Shown: positions 20,491 to 30,486, counted from the stretch's first letter. The stretch is 52,825 nt of DNA from Bacillus sp. AFS055030 (GCF_002574545.1 NZ_NUGT01000022.1:1-52825); one strand, 5' to 3'. Translations and numbers: made by a program. Notes: generated by a model from the letters alone, not told the origin.

Positions 20491-21444
20491 ATGCCTAATC
20501 ATTATCCAGACAAGCATTTAAAAGTATTTACTCTAAACTCGAATCCTAAATTAGCAGAAGAAATTGCAAAGCACATTGGTGTAGAGCTTGGTAAATGTTC
20601 GGTTTCTCGTTTTAGCGATGGCGAAGTGCAAATTAACATAGAGGAAAGTATCCGTGGTTGTGATGTGTTTATCATTCAATCAACAAGTTTCCCTGTAAAT
20701 GAAAGTATTATGGAATTATTAATTATGATTGATGCTTTAAAACGTGCATCAGCTAAAACAATTAACATCGTAATTCCTTATTATGGTTACGCTCGTCAAG
20801 ATCGTAAAGCTCGTTCACGTGAGCCGATTACATCAAAATTAGTTGCAAATCTTCTTGAAACTGCGGGTTCAACTCGAGTGATTACACTTGATTTACATGC
20901 TCCACAAATTCAAGGATTCTTTGATATTCCGATTGATCACTTATTAGGTGTACCTATCCTTTCAGATTACTTTAGAAAAAAACAGCTTGAAGATATCGTA
21001 ATTGTTTCTCCTGACCATGGTGGAGTAACAAGAGCTCGAAAAATGGCAGATCGCCTAAAAGCTCCGATTGCTATCATTGATAAACGTCGTCCAAAACCAA
21101 ATGTTGCTGAAGTTATGAACATCATCGGTAATATTGATGGTAAAACGGCTATCTTAATTGATGATATTATTGATACAGCGGGTACAATTACACTTGCTGC
21201 TAATGCATTAGTAGAGCATGGTGCAAAAGAAGTATATGCATGTTGTACACATCCTGTATTGTCTGGACCGGCAATTGATCGTATCGAAAACTCTTGTATT
21301 AAAGAATTAGTTGTAACAAATTCAATTTGTCTTACTGAAGATAAAAAGACTGATAAACTTGTTGAATTATCAGTTGCTGGCCTATTAGGTGAAGCGATTA
21401 TTCGTGTATATGAAGAGCAATCAGTAAGTACTTTATTTGATTAA
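20491..21444 (+). CDS. prs: Ribose-phosphate pyrophosphokinase
   Basis: 317 residues. Makes PRPP, the effector of PurR encoded nearby. [15 protein letters not shown] near 37, [10 protein letters not shown] near 96, the flexible [12 protein letters not shown] near 173 and the PRPP loop DDIIDTAGT near 223. The start is ATG 20491 after GCGGAGGG. In B. subtilis ctc follows; here pth follows directly after a terminator. Confidence 0.96.
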   Translation: MPNHYPDKHLKVFTLNSNPKLAEEIAKHIGVELGKCSVSRFSDGEVQINIEESIRGCDVFIIQSTSFPVNESIMELLIMIDALKRASAKTINIVIPYYGYARQDRKARSREPITSKLVANLLETAGSTRVITLDLHAPQIQGFFDIPIDHLLGVPILSDYFRKKQLEDIVIVSPDHGGVTRARKMADRLKAPIAIIDKRRPKPNVAEVMNIIGNIDGKTAILIDDIIDTAGTITLAANALVEHGAKEVYACCTHPVLSGPAIDRIENSCIKELVVTNSICLTEDKKTDKLVELSVAGLLGEAIIRVYEEQSVSTLFD

Positions 21445-21481
21445 TATAAAAATTACATCTTTGCTTTAAAAATTATAAGAG

Positions 21482-21509
21482 GACGTAACCAGAAGTGGTT
21501 ACGTCTTTT
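21482..21509 (+). terminator. prs terminator
   Basis: 9-bp stem GACGTAACC (21482-21490) with GGTTACGTC (21497-21505), then TTTTC. Confidence 0.8.
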
Positions 21510-21548
21510 CGCAATATAACCAAGTGAGTTAGAATGGAGGATCATGAA

Positions 21549-22112
21549 ATGAAGTTGTTTGTAGGATTAGGCAACCCAGGTAGAGAATATGAAAGAACGC
21601 GACATAATATCGGGTTCATTGCAATCGATGAATTAGCTCACCGATGGGGTTTATCGTTAACCCAACAAAAATTTAATGGAATTTATACTTCAGGAATTGT
21701 GGACGGAGAAAAAGTTTTCTTATTAAAACCTTTAACATATATGAACTTGTCAGGTGAATGTGTAAGACCATTCATGGATTACTTCAATATTGAAATAGAA
21801 GATCTTGTTGTCTTATATGATGAAATGGATATTCCAACAGGGAAGTTACGTTTACGTACAAAAGGAAGTGCCGGGGGGCATAATGGTATAAAGTCATTAA
21901 TTCAGCACTTAGGAACTCAAGAATTCCAACGTATTCGAATTGGTGTTGATCGTCCGTCAAATGGAATGAGTGTCGTTAATCATGTATTATCAAACTTTTT
22001 TGAAGAAGAAATTGCAGAAGTAGTTGCTGGCGTAAAAAGAGCTGCAGATGCATGTGAATATTTTTTAAAGCATTCATTCGTGGATGTAATGAATCAATAT
22101 AATAAAAAATAA
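21549..22112 (+). CDS. pth: Peptidyl-tRNA hydrolase (SpoVC)
   Basis: 187 residues (188 in B. subtilis). [18 protein letters not shown] near residues 6-23 includes the catalytic His; [12 protein letters not shown] near 60, [13 protein letters not shown] near 90 and [12 protein letters not shown] near 106-117. Recycles peptidyl-tRNA; spoVC mutants fail late in coat formation. The start was set to ATG 21549, 8 nt after TGGAGG; ATG 21534 overlaps that ribosome-binding site. Confidence 0.96.
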   Translation: MKLFVGLGNPGREYERTRHNIGFIAIDELAHRWGLSLTQQKFNGIYTSGIVDGEKVFLLKPLTYMNLSGECVRPFMDYFNIEIEDLVVLYDEMDIPTGKLRLRTKGSAGGHNGIKSLIQHLGTQEFQRIRIGVDRPSNGMSVVNHVLSNFFEEEIAEVVAGVKRAADACEYFLKHSFVDVMNQYNKK

Positions 22113-22138
22113 AAAACAGGAATTTAAGCTTTCACATT

Positions 22139-22168
22139 GAATAAGTATAGTTAGTACAATCCATACTG
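22139..22168 (+). promoter_or_regulatory. Candidate sigma-G-type promoter of fin
   Basis: GAATA (22139-22143) fits GHATR; after 18 nt CATACTG (22162-22168) fits CATNNTA at 6 of 7. It lies 35 nt before the fin start. A sigma-F -10 with GG was not found. Confidence 0.55.
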
Positions 22169-22202
22169 TATATATGAATTTTTTTGTAGTATGGAGGAAG
22201 TA

Positions 22203-22436
22203 ATGGAAGTATTAGATTGTCAGTGTCGGTATTGTAAAAAACAAATGGGTAGTATTGAAAAACAACAATTGTTACAAGTTTCATCTTCGTATTGTCATTC
22301 TTTCGAGGAAGAATTAAGCGATTTTGTAAATTTTATTCAATCTCCTAATCAAGTAATTTATATTGTGTGCGAGGATTGCGAAATGACTCTATCTGAGTTT
22401 CCACATTATCATGAATATAAGAATTTCATAAATTAA
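22203..22436 (+). CDS. fin: Anti-sigma-F factor Fin
   Basis: 77 residues (76 in B. subtilis, formerly YabK). Two CxxC pairs, CRYC near 7-10 and CEDC near 56-59, and the conserved C-terminus PHYHEYKNFI identify Fin, which binds sigma-F and helps the forespore move from sigma-F to sigma-G. The start was set to ATG 22203 after GGAGGAA; ATG 22191 lies before that ribosome-binding site. Monocistronic with its own promoter and terminator. Confidence 0.93.
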   Translation: MEVLDCQCRYCKKQMGSIEKQQLLQVSSSYCHSFEEELSDFVNFIQSPNQVIYIVCEDCEMTLSEFPHYHEYKNFIN

Positions 22437-22438
22437 AT

Positions 22439-22477
22439 TGCCTTTGGTTTATAACTGAGGCGTTTTTCTGTTTTTTT
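22439..22477 (+). terminator. fin terminator
   Basis: Imperfect stem TGCCTTTG (22439-22446) with CTGAGGCG (22455-22462), then two T-runs. Confidence 0.65.
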
Positions 22478-22608
22478 CTAGACTCTGTTAAGATTTAGTA
22501 TGTTTAGCTATGAATGATACTTAAAATGATAAAGTTAAAAAAATTATAAATATAAACTTCAACTAAGATTAATGTTACTTAGATTGACTGTTAGGGGAGA
22601 TTGACTTC

Positions 22609-25600
22609 GTGATTGGTTTAATTGAACAATTTAACCAGTATAAAGATATTAAGAAAGTAATAAGTGGCCTAAAAAATGGGCTAAGAGAACAATTGGTTAC
22701 AAATTTAACGGGGTCTGCGAAAACGTTGCTTTCTGGAGCCGTTTTTAAAGAAACTGGGCAAACTCAGTTAATTGTGACAAATAATCTTCTTCAAGCTCAA
22801 AAAGTATCGGAAGACTTAAAATCGGTTGTTGGGGAAGATAAAGTTTTTTTATATCCTGCAAATGAATTGATTGCTTCAGAGATTGCAGTATCAAGTCCGG
22901 AGCTTAGATCACAAAGACTAATTGCGTTAAATAGTTTGATGTCAAAAAAACCGTCGATAGTCGTTACGCCTGTTTCTGGATTAATTGGCTATTTGCCATC
23001 TCCAGAGTTATGGTCTAACAACCAGATCAATTTTGAAATTGGTGAAGAAATCGACTTATCGAATTTGATTTCAAAGTTTGTTCAAATGGGCTATGAACGT
23101 GTTGGGATGGTTGAAAGTAAAGGGGAGTTTAGCGTACGCGGAGGAATTCTAGATATTTATCCGCTAACGTATGAAGACCCTATTCGAATTGAGCTCTTTG
23201 ACACAGAAATCGACTCAATCCGTTCGTTTTCTCCTGATTCTCAAAGATCTATTACAAAATATGAGAGTGTCCATATTGGTCCGGCGACTGAAAGGATTAT
23301 TTCAAAAACTGATTTGCAATTAGGCGTTCAACGAATCGAACAAGCATTCAAAACAACTCTATCAAAAATAAGTGATCAACAAGTAAAAGAGTTATTGGTT
23401 GAAAAGGTAACTTATGATCTTGAACAACTAAAACAAGGGCAATTGATTGATCAAATATACAAATATTTTGGTCTAATCTATGAAAACCAATTTAGTTTAC
23501 TAGATTATGTTCCTATGGAAACTGTCGTTGTTATTGATGAGATTTCGAGGGTTCATGAAATTGTAGAGCAGCTTAAAAAGGATGAAGCAGAGTGGTATAC
23601 ATCCTTACTAGCTGAAGGAAATGCATTACATGGAGTAAGTTTTTCACATGACTTTTTTGATTTACTGCAATCAAGAAAGCGCCAACAAATTCACACGAGT
23701 CTTTTTCCAAGAAGAGTACCTCATACGCATCCTGAACAGGTAGTCTCAATTCAATGTAAATCGATGCAAGAGTTTCATGGACAAATGAATCTGTTGAAAA
23801 ATGAATTAGATCGTTGGAAGAAAAATAAATATACCATTGTTATGCTCGGCGAAAGTGAAGAAAGAACAAGTAAAATTGAAAATATATTAGCAGATTATAA
23901 AATTGAGGGTAAAATTGTTTCTTCACTGGAACAAATAAAAAATGGTGAAGTATACATTATGAAAGGTGATCTCCGTTCTGGGTTCGAACTTCCTTTAGAA
24001 AAATTTGTTCTCATAACAGAGCGTGAGTTATTCACAAAAAAAGCTAAGAAGAAAAAAAGAGTCAATACAAAATTATCAAATGCAGAACGAATAAAAAATT
24101 ACTCAGAATTAAAAGTTGGAGATTATGTTGTTCATGTAAATCATGGTATTGGTAAATTTTTAGGAATTGAAACACTAGAGATTAATGGAATTCATAAAGA
24201 TTATTTACATATTCGATATCATGGTGATGATAAATTATTCGTACCGATTGAACAAATTGATCAAGTACAAAAGTATGTTGGATCTGAAGGTAAAGAGCCA
24301 AAGATTTATAAGCTTGGTGGGACTGATTGGAAAAAAGTTAAGAAGAAGGTTGAAGGTTCAGTTCAAGATATAGCTGATGACTTAATTAAGCTTTATGCAG
24401 AACGCGAAGCATCAAAAGGCTATGCATTTTCACCTGATGGACTCGAACAACAAGAATTTGAAGCTTCATTCCCTTATCAGGAAACTGACGATCAACTTAG
24501 ATCAATTCAAGAAATTAAAAAGGATATGGAAAGAGAACGTCCAATGGATCGACTGCTTTGCGGTGATGTAGGATACGGAAAAACAGAAGTAGCTATTCGA
24601 GCGGCTTTTAAAGCAATTGTTGAAGGTAAGCAAGTTGCTATACTAGTTCCTACTACAATTTTGGCACAGCAGCATTTCGAAACATTAAGAGAGAGGTTTC
24701 AAGATCATCCAATTAATATCGGTCTGTTAAATCGTTTCCGAACTCGCAAGCAGCAGCTTGAAACGATGAAAGGCTTAAAAGAAGGTTCTGTCGATATAGT
24801 AGTTGGAACACATCGTCTATTATCAAAAGATATTGTATATAAAGATTTAGGACTTTTAATTATTGATGAAGAGCAAAGATTCGGTGTATCCCATAAAGAA
24901 AAAATAAAACAACTAAAAGCAAATATAGACGTTTTAACGTTAACAGCAACTCCAATACCTCGTACATTGCATATGTCGATGCTAGGAGTAAGAGATTTAT
25001 CAGTTATTGAAACACCGCCAGAAAATCGTTTTCCAGTTCAGACATATGTAGTTGAATATAATGCTGCATTAGTGAGGGAAGCGATTGAAAGAGAGCTTGC
25101 TCGAGATGGACAAATTTATTTCTTATATAATCGAGTGGAAGATATTGAACGTATGGCTGAACAGATTTCAATGCTTGTACCAGATGCAAAAGTAGCTGTA
25201 GCTCATGGTCGAATGAATGAAGGGGAACTAGAATCAGTTATGTATGCCTTTTTAGATGGCCAATATGACGTATTAGTCAGCACGACGATTATCGAAACAG
25301 GTGTAGATATTCCTAATGTTAATACATTGATTGTATATGATGCAGATCGAATGGGGCTATCAACTCTTTATCAATTAAGAGGGCGCGTAGGACGTTCGAA
25401 TAGAGTGGCATATGCTTACTTCACATATAAACAAGATAAAGTGTTGACTGAGGTTGCCGAGAAGCGTCTGCAAGCAATTAAAGAATTTACAGAACTAGGT
25501 TCAGGTTTCAAAATCGCTATGCGTGACTTATCAATACGAGGTGCAGGGAATTTACTAGGTGCACAACAGCACGGATTTATTGATTCGGTTGGTTTTGATT

Positions 25601-26139
25601 TATATTCTCAAATGTTAAAAGATGCAATTGAGCAGCGTAGAGGCGTTAAGAAAGAAGATACCATTTCAATTGAAATTGACATTGAAGTAGATGCTTATTT
25701 ACCTGATACGTATATTCAAGATAGTAAGCAAAAAATTGAGATGTACAAGCAATTTAGACGTATTGAAACTTTTGAAGAATTAAATGATTTACAAGATGAA
25801 TTAATGGATCGTTTTGGTGATTTCCCGCTAGAAGTTGGCTATCTATGTCAAGTTGCTCATATTAAACTTTTAGCTATTGCAGAGAAGATTGAACTGATTA
25901 AACAAGTTAAATCAGAAGTAAGTGTCTATTTTTCTGAAAAGGCAAGTGCTAATATCGATGGCGGGAAGTTGTTCCAACTATGTAACTCATTCGGTCGAGG
26001 TATTGGCTTAGGAATGGATGGATCAAAATTAAAAGTAACACTAGACGTTAAAGGAAAAAATCCAGCTGACTGGCTTACTACACTAGAAGGTTTAATTAAT
26101 GGGTTAAAGAACGTTAAAAAAGAGAGCGTAAATGCTTAG
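22609..26139 (+). CDS. mfd: Transcription-repair coupling factor Mfd
   Basis: 1176 residues (1177 in B. subtilis). UvrB-homology region (1-340), CarD-like RNA-polymerase-interacting domain near 497-570 (VGDYVVHVNHGIG), Superfamily 2 translocase with Walker A GDVGYGKTE near 652 and DEEQRFG near 753, TATPIPRTL, a TRG region after 930, and a C-terminal regulatory domain. Removes stalled RNA polymerase and recruits UvrA. The start is GTG 22609 after AGGGGAG. Confidence 0.96.
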   Translation: MIGLIEQFNQYKDIKKVISGLKNGLREQLVTNLTGSAKTLLSGAVFKETGQTQLIVTNNLLQAQKVSEDLKSVVGEDKVFLYPANELIASEIAVSSPELRSQRLIALNSLMSKKPSIVVTPVSGLIGYLPSPELWSNNQINFEIGEEIDLSNLISKFVQMGYERVGMVESKGEFSVRGGILDIYPLTYEDPIRIELFDTEIDSIRSFSPDSQRSITKYESVHIGPATERIISKTDLQLGVQRIEQAFKTTLSKISDQQVKELLVEKVTYDLEQLKQGQLIDQIYKYFGLIYENQFSLLDYVPMETVVVIDEISRVHEIVEQLKKDEAEWYTSLLAEGNALHGVSFSHDFFDLLQSRKRQQIHTSLFPRRVPHTHPEQVVSIQCKSMQEFHGQMNLLKNELDRWKKNKYTIVMLGESEERTSKIENILADYKIEGKIVSSLEQIKNGEVYIMKGDLRSGFELPLEKFVLITERELFTKKAKKKKRVNTKLSNAERIKNYSELKVGDYVVHVNHGIGKFLGIETLEINGIHKDYLHIRYHGDDKLFVPIEQIDQVQKYVGSEGKEPKIYKLGGTDWKKVKKKVEGSVQDIADDLIKLYAEREASKGYAFSPDGLEQQEFEASFPYQETDDQLRSIQEIKKDMERERPMDRLLCGDVGYGKTEVAIRAAFKAIVEGKQVAILVPTTILAQQHFETLRERFQDHPINIGLLNRFRTRKQQLETMKGLKEGSVDIVVGTHRLLSKDIVYKDLGLLIIDEEQRFGVSHKEKIKQLKANIDVLTLTATPIPRTLHMSMLGVRDLSVIETPPENRFPVQTYVVEYNAALVREAIERELARDGQIYFLYNRVEDIERMAEQISMLVPDAKVAVAHGRMNEGELESVMYAFLDGQYDVLVSTTIIETGVDIPNVNTLIVYDADRMGLSTLYQLRGRVGRSNRVAYAYFTYKQDKVLTEVAEKRLQAIKEFTELGSGFKIAMRDLSIRGAGNLLGAQQHGFIDSVGFDLYSQMLKDAIEQRRGVKKEDTISIEIDIEVDAYLPDTYIQDSKQKIEMYKQFRRIETFEELNDLQDELMDRFGDFPLEVGYLCQVAHIKLLAIAEKIELIKQVKSEVSVYFSEKASANIDGGKLFQLCNSFGRGIGLGMDGSKLKVTLDVKGKNPADWLTTLEGLINGLKNVKKESVNA

Positions 26140-26251
26140 GAACATAATCTGAATGGCTGCTTTAATATTGCGATAAAGTATTTATAAGTTACCAAAAAGT
26201 GCTTATAGTACTATATTTTTAGTAAAGGTGTTAAAAAATCTCACTTATTTT

Positions 26252-26280
26252 GTATAGAACTTTCGTTGTGTAGGATACTA
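26252..26280 (+). promoter_or_regulatory. Candidate sigma-G promoter of spoVT
   Basis: GTATA (26252-26256), 17-nt spacer, GATACTA (26274-26280; 6 of 7 to CATNNTA). spoVT is a sigma-G gene in B. subtilis. Confidence 0.6.
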
Positions 26281-26370
26281 TCATTAATTAAGGGTGACCT
26301 TACCTCATTGTCACTCGGATATCTTTCATCAACGTAGACATGCAAGTAAGTGAGGAGGCGCTTTACAAGT

Positions 26371-26907
26371 ATGAAAGCAACAGGTATTGTTCGTCGAATT
26401 GACGATTTAGGTCGAGTAGTAATACCAAAAGAAATTAGGAGAACTTTACGGATTCGTGAAGGTGACCCATTAGAAATATTTGTGGACCGAGATGGAGAAG
26501 TCATTTTAAAGAAATATTCACCAATTAGTGAATTAAGCGATTTTGCGAAGGAATACGCTGATGCACTTTACGACACACTTGGACATACTGTCATAATAAG
26601 TGACCGAGATTCTGTTGTAGCAGTTGCAGGGGCTTCCAAAAAAGAATACTTAAACAAAAACATTGGTGATATTATCGAGAAAACGATGGCAGAGCGTAAC
26701 TCAAAAGTAGTTAGCGATCCTGGGGAAGCTTCATTTATCGAAAGTGTAATTGAAAAATATCAATCCTATGCAGTAGGAGCAGTCATCGCAAGTGGGGATC
26801 CAATTGGAGCTGTTGTTATCTTTTCAAAAGATAAAACTATTTCCGAAGTTGAAAAGAAAGCGATCGATACTGCTACTAATTTCTTAGCTAGACAAATGGA
26901 GCAATAA
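26371..26907 (+). CDS. spoVT: Stage V sporulation regulator SpoVT
   Basis: 178 residues, equal to B. subtilis. The N-terminal AbrB-type swapped hairpin (MKATGIVRRIDDLGRVVIPKEIRR) is followed by a GAF-like C-terminal domain (about 55-178). It tunes sigma-G-dependent genes in the forespore. The start was set to ATG 26371 after GAGGAGG with 12-nt spacing; the longer frame from 26350 is upstream of that site. Confidence 0.96.
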   Translation: MKATGIVRRIDDLGRVVIPKEIRRTLRIREGDPLEIFVDRDGEVILKKYSPISELSDFAKEYADALYDTLGHTVIISDRDSVVAVAGASKKEYLNKNIGDIIEKTMAERNSKVVSDPGEASFIESVIEKYQSYAVGAVIASGDPIGAVVIFSKDKTISEVEKKAIDTATNFLARQMEQ

Positions 26908-26927
26908 TCATATATGAAGTAAACATG

Positions 26928-26966
26928 GACCAGTGAGGAATAATACCTTAACTGGTCTTTGTTTTT
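26928..26966 (+). terminator. spoVT terminator
   Basis: Stem GACCAGT-AGG (26928-26938) with CCT-ACTGGTC (26946-26957), then TTTGTTTTTT. Confidence 0.85.
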
Positions 26967-27010
26967 TGAGGCTATTAACGACAGGATACACCTTTAAACA
27001 AAACCACTAC

Positions 27011-27049
27011 TTGCCAAATTTGGGAAAGGGAGGGTTTTTCTTTTGGCAA
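27011..27049. repeat. Hairpin in the yabM leader
   Basis: Perfect 8-bp arms TTGCCAAA (27011-27018) and TTTGGCAA (27042-27049) enclosing a G-rich then T-rich loop. It lies about 70 nt before the yabM start, so it may be a leader structure or operator. Confidence 0.4.
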
Positions 27050-27119
27050 CTCTTTACATAAGCCCTAATTATGTAATACATTAAAGGGTGAACCGTCTAA
27101 CAAAGGAGTTGTTATCCTT

Positions 27120-28709
27120 TTGCAAAAAGCCAAGCAAAAAGCAGCCCTACAAGGGGCATTGTTCATAACGATAGCATCATTATTATCGAAAGTATTAAGT
27201 GCGTTTTATAAAATTCCGTATCAAAATATTGCCGGCGATTTAGGTTATTATATTTACCAACAGGTATATCCAGTCTACGCGATTGCTCTAGCTTTTTCTA
27301 CATATGGCTTTCCATTAGTTTTATCGTCTTATGTTGCTGAAAGATTGGCGAAAAAAGATGACAAAGGGGCTAAAGAATTGGTTTATGCAACATTTATGAT
27401 GTTGTTAGTCATTGGGTTGTTGTGTTTCTTTACTTTATACATAGGAAGTAATAGTATAGCAAAGTTTATGCGTGATGATCACCTAGCGATGTTAATCCGT
27501 GTTGTTAGTGTTGGCTTTTTATTTGTTCCAATAACTTCAGCATTTCGAGGATATTATCAAGGTTTAGGTGATATGGGACCTACTTCAGTTAGTCAGGTGA
27601 TTGAGCAATTAATCCGAGTTATTACGATTTTAGTCTTATCTCTTTATTTAATGCAAACGACCGACAATCTTTATATTGTAGGTGCAGGGGCTGTTTCAGG
27701 TTCGATACTAGGTAGTATAGCAGCGATAATGTACTTCTTTTATTGGGTTTCTTTTCGTGGCTCTGGATTAACCATACCATCATTCGGTTTACTAAAAACC
27801 TATCGTTTAGAATTAAAAACAATTTTGTATCAAGGGATCTTACTAAGCTTAAGTAGCTTAGTACTTGTATTCATTCAGTTTATCGATTCACTCACTTTTT
27901 ATCCGTTACTAGTACAATATGGATATCATGTTGAAGGTGCTAAGCTAGTAAAGGGTATATATGACCGTGGATTTCCGCTAATTCAATTAGGCTCTGTCAT
28001 TGCTTCATCGTTTTCACTTGCTTTAATTCCGTACTTATCTAGTGAATTAGTTCGCAAAGAACATCTTTCTATTAATAATCGAATCTCAGGTGCCATTAGA
28101 GTAAGTATTGTAGTAGGTGCAGCAGCCACAATTGGTTTAATTTCAATTATTCATCCAACCAATATAATGCTTTATCGAAATGATTTAGGGACGGATGTCC
28201 TTGCTGTTTTATGTATATCGATTTTCTTTGCAGGTGTATCAATTACGACATCTTCAATCGCGCAAGGATTAGGTAAAAGTTTAATCCCGGCTTTAAATGT
28301 AATTGCTGGAGGATGTGTTAAATTTATTGGAAATGTTATTTTAATGGAGCAAATTGGATCAAAAGGAGCAGCTTATTCAACAGTATCTGCTTTAATTATT
28401 GTTACGATTTTGAACTTAGCTTATATATATAAATTGTCAAAAGTAACATTTTTTGACGTTCAGTTTATTGGAAAATTACTAGTATCTGTAGCCATTATGT
28501 ATGGTTGTGTATATGGTTATGAGTACATTTTTGAAAAATATGCAATGTTTATTAATCCGCTCCGTTTAAGAATGTTAGTCGAGGCACTATCTTCAGCGGT
28601 TGTAGGTGCAATCGTATTTGCGGTTGTGTTAATAAAAATTAAGTTATTTACAGTAGAAGAGCTATGCTCAATCGTTAAAAGCAAAAAACTGCAGAAATGG
28701 CTTTCTTAA
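27120..28709 (+). CDS. yabM: MOP-superfamily flippase-like protein YabM (SpoVB/MurJ-like)
   Basis: 529 residues, polytopic with roughly 13-14 hydrophobic segments. SpoVB/polysaccharide-flippase family; the start KAALQGALFITIASLLSKVLSAFYKIPYQN is typical. The substrate is unknown: lipid-linked cell-wall or polysaccharide precursors are the family norm. The start is TTG 27120, 11 nt after AAAGGAG; no better start is present. It heads the yabM-yabN-rqcP group. Confidence 0.88.
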   Translation: MQKAKQKAALQGALFITIASLLSKVLSAFYKIPYQNIAGDLGYYIYQQVYPVYAIALAFSTYGFPLVLSSYVAERLAKKDDKGAKELVYATFMMLLVIGLLCFFTLYIGSNSIAKFMRDDHLAMLIRVVSVGFLFVPITSAFRGYYQGLGDMGPTSVSQVIEQLIRVITILVLSLYLMQTTDNLYIVGAGAVSGSILGSIAAIMYFFYWVSFRGSGLTIPSFGLLKTYRLELKTILYQGILLSLSSLVLVFIQFIDSLTFYPLLVQYGYHVEGAKLVKGIYDRGFPLIQLGSVIASSFSLALIPYLSSELVRKEHLSINNRISGAIRVSIVVGAAATIGLISIIHPTNIMLYRNDLGTDVLAVLCISIFFAGVSITTSSIAQGLGKSLIPALNVIAGGCVKFIGNVILMEQIGSKGAAYSTVSALIIVTILNLAYIYKLSKVTFFDVQFIGKLLVSVAIMYGCVYGYEYIFEKYAMFINPLRLRMLVEALSSAVVGAIVFAVVLIKIKLFTVEELCSIVKSKKLQKWLS

Positions 28710-28727
28710 AAGAACAGGAGGATCAAA

Positions 28728-30182
28728 ATGAACAAGATTACAGTTTTAGGTTTAGGAGCAGGTGACCTTAATCAGCTTCCGTTTGGTATTTATAAATTGT
28801 TACAAAAAACTGACAATCTTTATTTACGTACAAAAGACCACCCTGTTATAAGTGAATTAGAAACAGAAGGATTAACATTCCTGTCATTCGATGAAATATA
28901 TGAAAAACATGATCGCTTTGAAGAGGTTTATCAAGAAATTGTTCAACTATTGGTGAAAGCCTCTGAAAATGCGGCAATTACATATGCTGTTCCAGGCCAC
29001 CCACTTGTAGCGGAAAAAACTGTTCAGCTTTTAATAGAGCTTGCAGAAAAAGGCAATATTCAGCTAGATATCAAAGGTGGACAAAGCTTTCTAGATGCAA
29101 TGTTTACTAGTTTGAAGATTGATCCAATCGAAGGCTTCCAGTTTGTTGATGCAACAGACTTAGAAGAGGAATCGATTACATTTAGACAGCATTTAATCAT
29201 TTGCCAAGTTTACGATCAAATGACTGCCTCACATGCGAAATTAAAGCTAATGGAGCAGCTTCCCGATGATTATGAAGTCGTAATTGTTACAGCAGCAGGT
29301 AGTTCGCATGAAATAATAAGAAGAGTACCATTGTTTGAGTTGGATCGTGATACATCCATCAATAATTTGACAAGTGTTTATGTACCGCCAGTTAAAAATG
29401 AAGAGGATCTATATCATCAATTTGAAACACTTCGCTCAGTCATTGCAACCCTAAGAGGCCCTAATGGATGTCCATGGGATCAAAAGCAAACCCATGAATC
29501 GCTGAAGAAGTATTTATTAGAAGAGGCTTATGAGCTACTTGAAGCAATCGATGAAGAAGATGACGATCATATTATTGAAGAGCTTGGAGATGTATTACTT
29601 CAAGTCATGTTACACGCCCAAATCGGAGAAGATGAAGGTTACTTCTCAATCCAAGACGTAATTCAAGGATTAGTGAGTAAGTTAATCTATCGTCACCCGC
29701 ATGTATTTTCAACAGTTCATGTGAATGATGAGGAAGACGTATTAAAAAATTGGCAAGAATTAAAACAAGCTGAAAAAGGACATGTAGTTGAGTCGGTTCT
29801 TTCAGGCATACCAAAGGATCTTTCAGGATTATTAAAAGCAGAGAAACTGCAAGGCAAAGCTGCGAAAGTAGGGTTTGACTGGAAGGAACTACCGCCAGTG
29901 GTAGATAAGGTTAAGGAAGAGTTAACCGAAGTTCTTGATGCCATCAAATTGAATGATCAATCTAAAATGGAAGCGGAACTTGGTGATTTGTTATTTAGTA
30001 TTGTTAATTTAGCACGTTTTATTGATGTAAACCCTGAAGAGGCGATTTTAAAAACTAATATGAAATTTACAAATCGTTTTCAATATATTGAATCAAGACT
30101 TCGTGAAATAAATAAGACATTTTCTGATGTATCTCTTGATGAAATGGATGAGATATGGAATGAAGCTAAAAAATATGAATAA
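28728..30182 (+). CDS. yabN: YabN: tetrapyrrole-methylase-like/MazG fusion
   Basis: 484 residues. The N-terminal SAM-dependent methylase-like domain (about 1-215; LGLGAGDLNQLP, YAVPGHPLVAE) is fused to a MazG pyrophosphohydrolase (EEAYELLEAI...EELGDVLLQV, about 265-295) and a second, shorter MazG-like half near 395-430. MazG domains hydrolyse nucleoside triphosphates. The role of the fused methylase domain is not established. The start is ATG 28728 after AGGAGGA. Confidence 0.92.
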   Translation: MNKITVLGLGAGDLNQLPFGIYKLLQKTDNLYLRTKDHPVISELETEGLTFLSFDEIYEKHDRFEEVYQEIVQLLVKASENAAITYAVPGHPLVAEKTVQLLIELAEKGNIQLDIKGGQSFLDAMFTSLKIDPIEGFQFVDATDLEEESITFRQHLIICQVYDQMTASHAKLKLMEQLPDDYEVVIVTAAGSSHEIIRRVPLFELDRDTSINNLTSVYVPPVKNEEDLYHQFETLRSVIATLRGPNGCPWDQKQTHESLKKYLLEEAYELLEAIDEEDDDHIIEELGDVLLQVMLHAQIGEDEGYFSIQDVIQGLVSKLIYRHPHVFSTVHVNDEEDVLKNWQELKQAEKGHVVESVLSGIPKDLSGLLKAEKLQGKAAKVGFDWKELPPVVDKVKEELTEVLDAIKLNDQSKMEAELGDLLFSIVNLARFIDVNPEEAILKTNMKFTNRFQYIESRLREINKTFSDVSLDEMDEIWNEAKKYE

Positions 30183-30216
30183 TGTCTAATTGAATGAGAA
30201 TTGAGGAGAATAAATT

Positions 30217-30486
30217 ATGAGACTTGATAAATTTTTAAAAGTATCGAGAATTATTAAGCGTCGTACTCTTGCTAAAGAAGTAGCTGACCAAGGAAGAATA
30301 ACGATTAACGGAACAGTTGCAAAAGCATCAACAGAAGTTAAAGTAAATGATGAATTAAAAATTCGTTTCGGACAGAAAATTGTTACAGCAAAAATTAATT
30401 TACTTAAAGAGACCGTTCGAAAAGAAGAAGCAGATTCAATGTATACGATCATAAGTGAGGAAAAACTGTCAGATAGCTTGTTCTAA
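30217..30486 (+). CDS. rqcP: RqcP (YabO), S4-domain ribosome quality-control factor
   Basis: 89 residues consisting of one S4 RNA-binding domain (MRLDKFLKVSRIIKRRTLAKEVADQG). With RqcH it supports poly-alanine tailing on stalled 50S subunits. The start is ATG 30217 after GAGGAG. It follows yabN by 34 nt and is probably cotranscribed with it. Confidence 0.93.
   Translation: MRLDKFLKVSRIIKRRTLAKEVADQGRITINGTVAKASTEVKVNDELKIRFGQKIVTAKINLLKETVRKEEADSMYTIISEEKLSDSLF

Noticed and set aside
24185-24373. 62-codon + strand frame inside mfd
   Set aside because: Alternative-frame shadow of the mfd coding sequence, without a ribosome-binding site.
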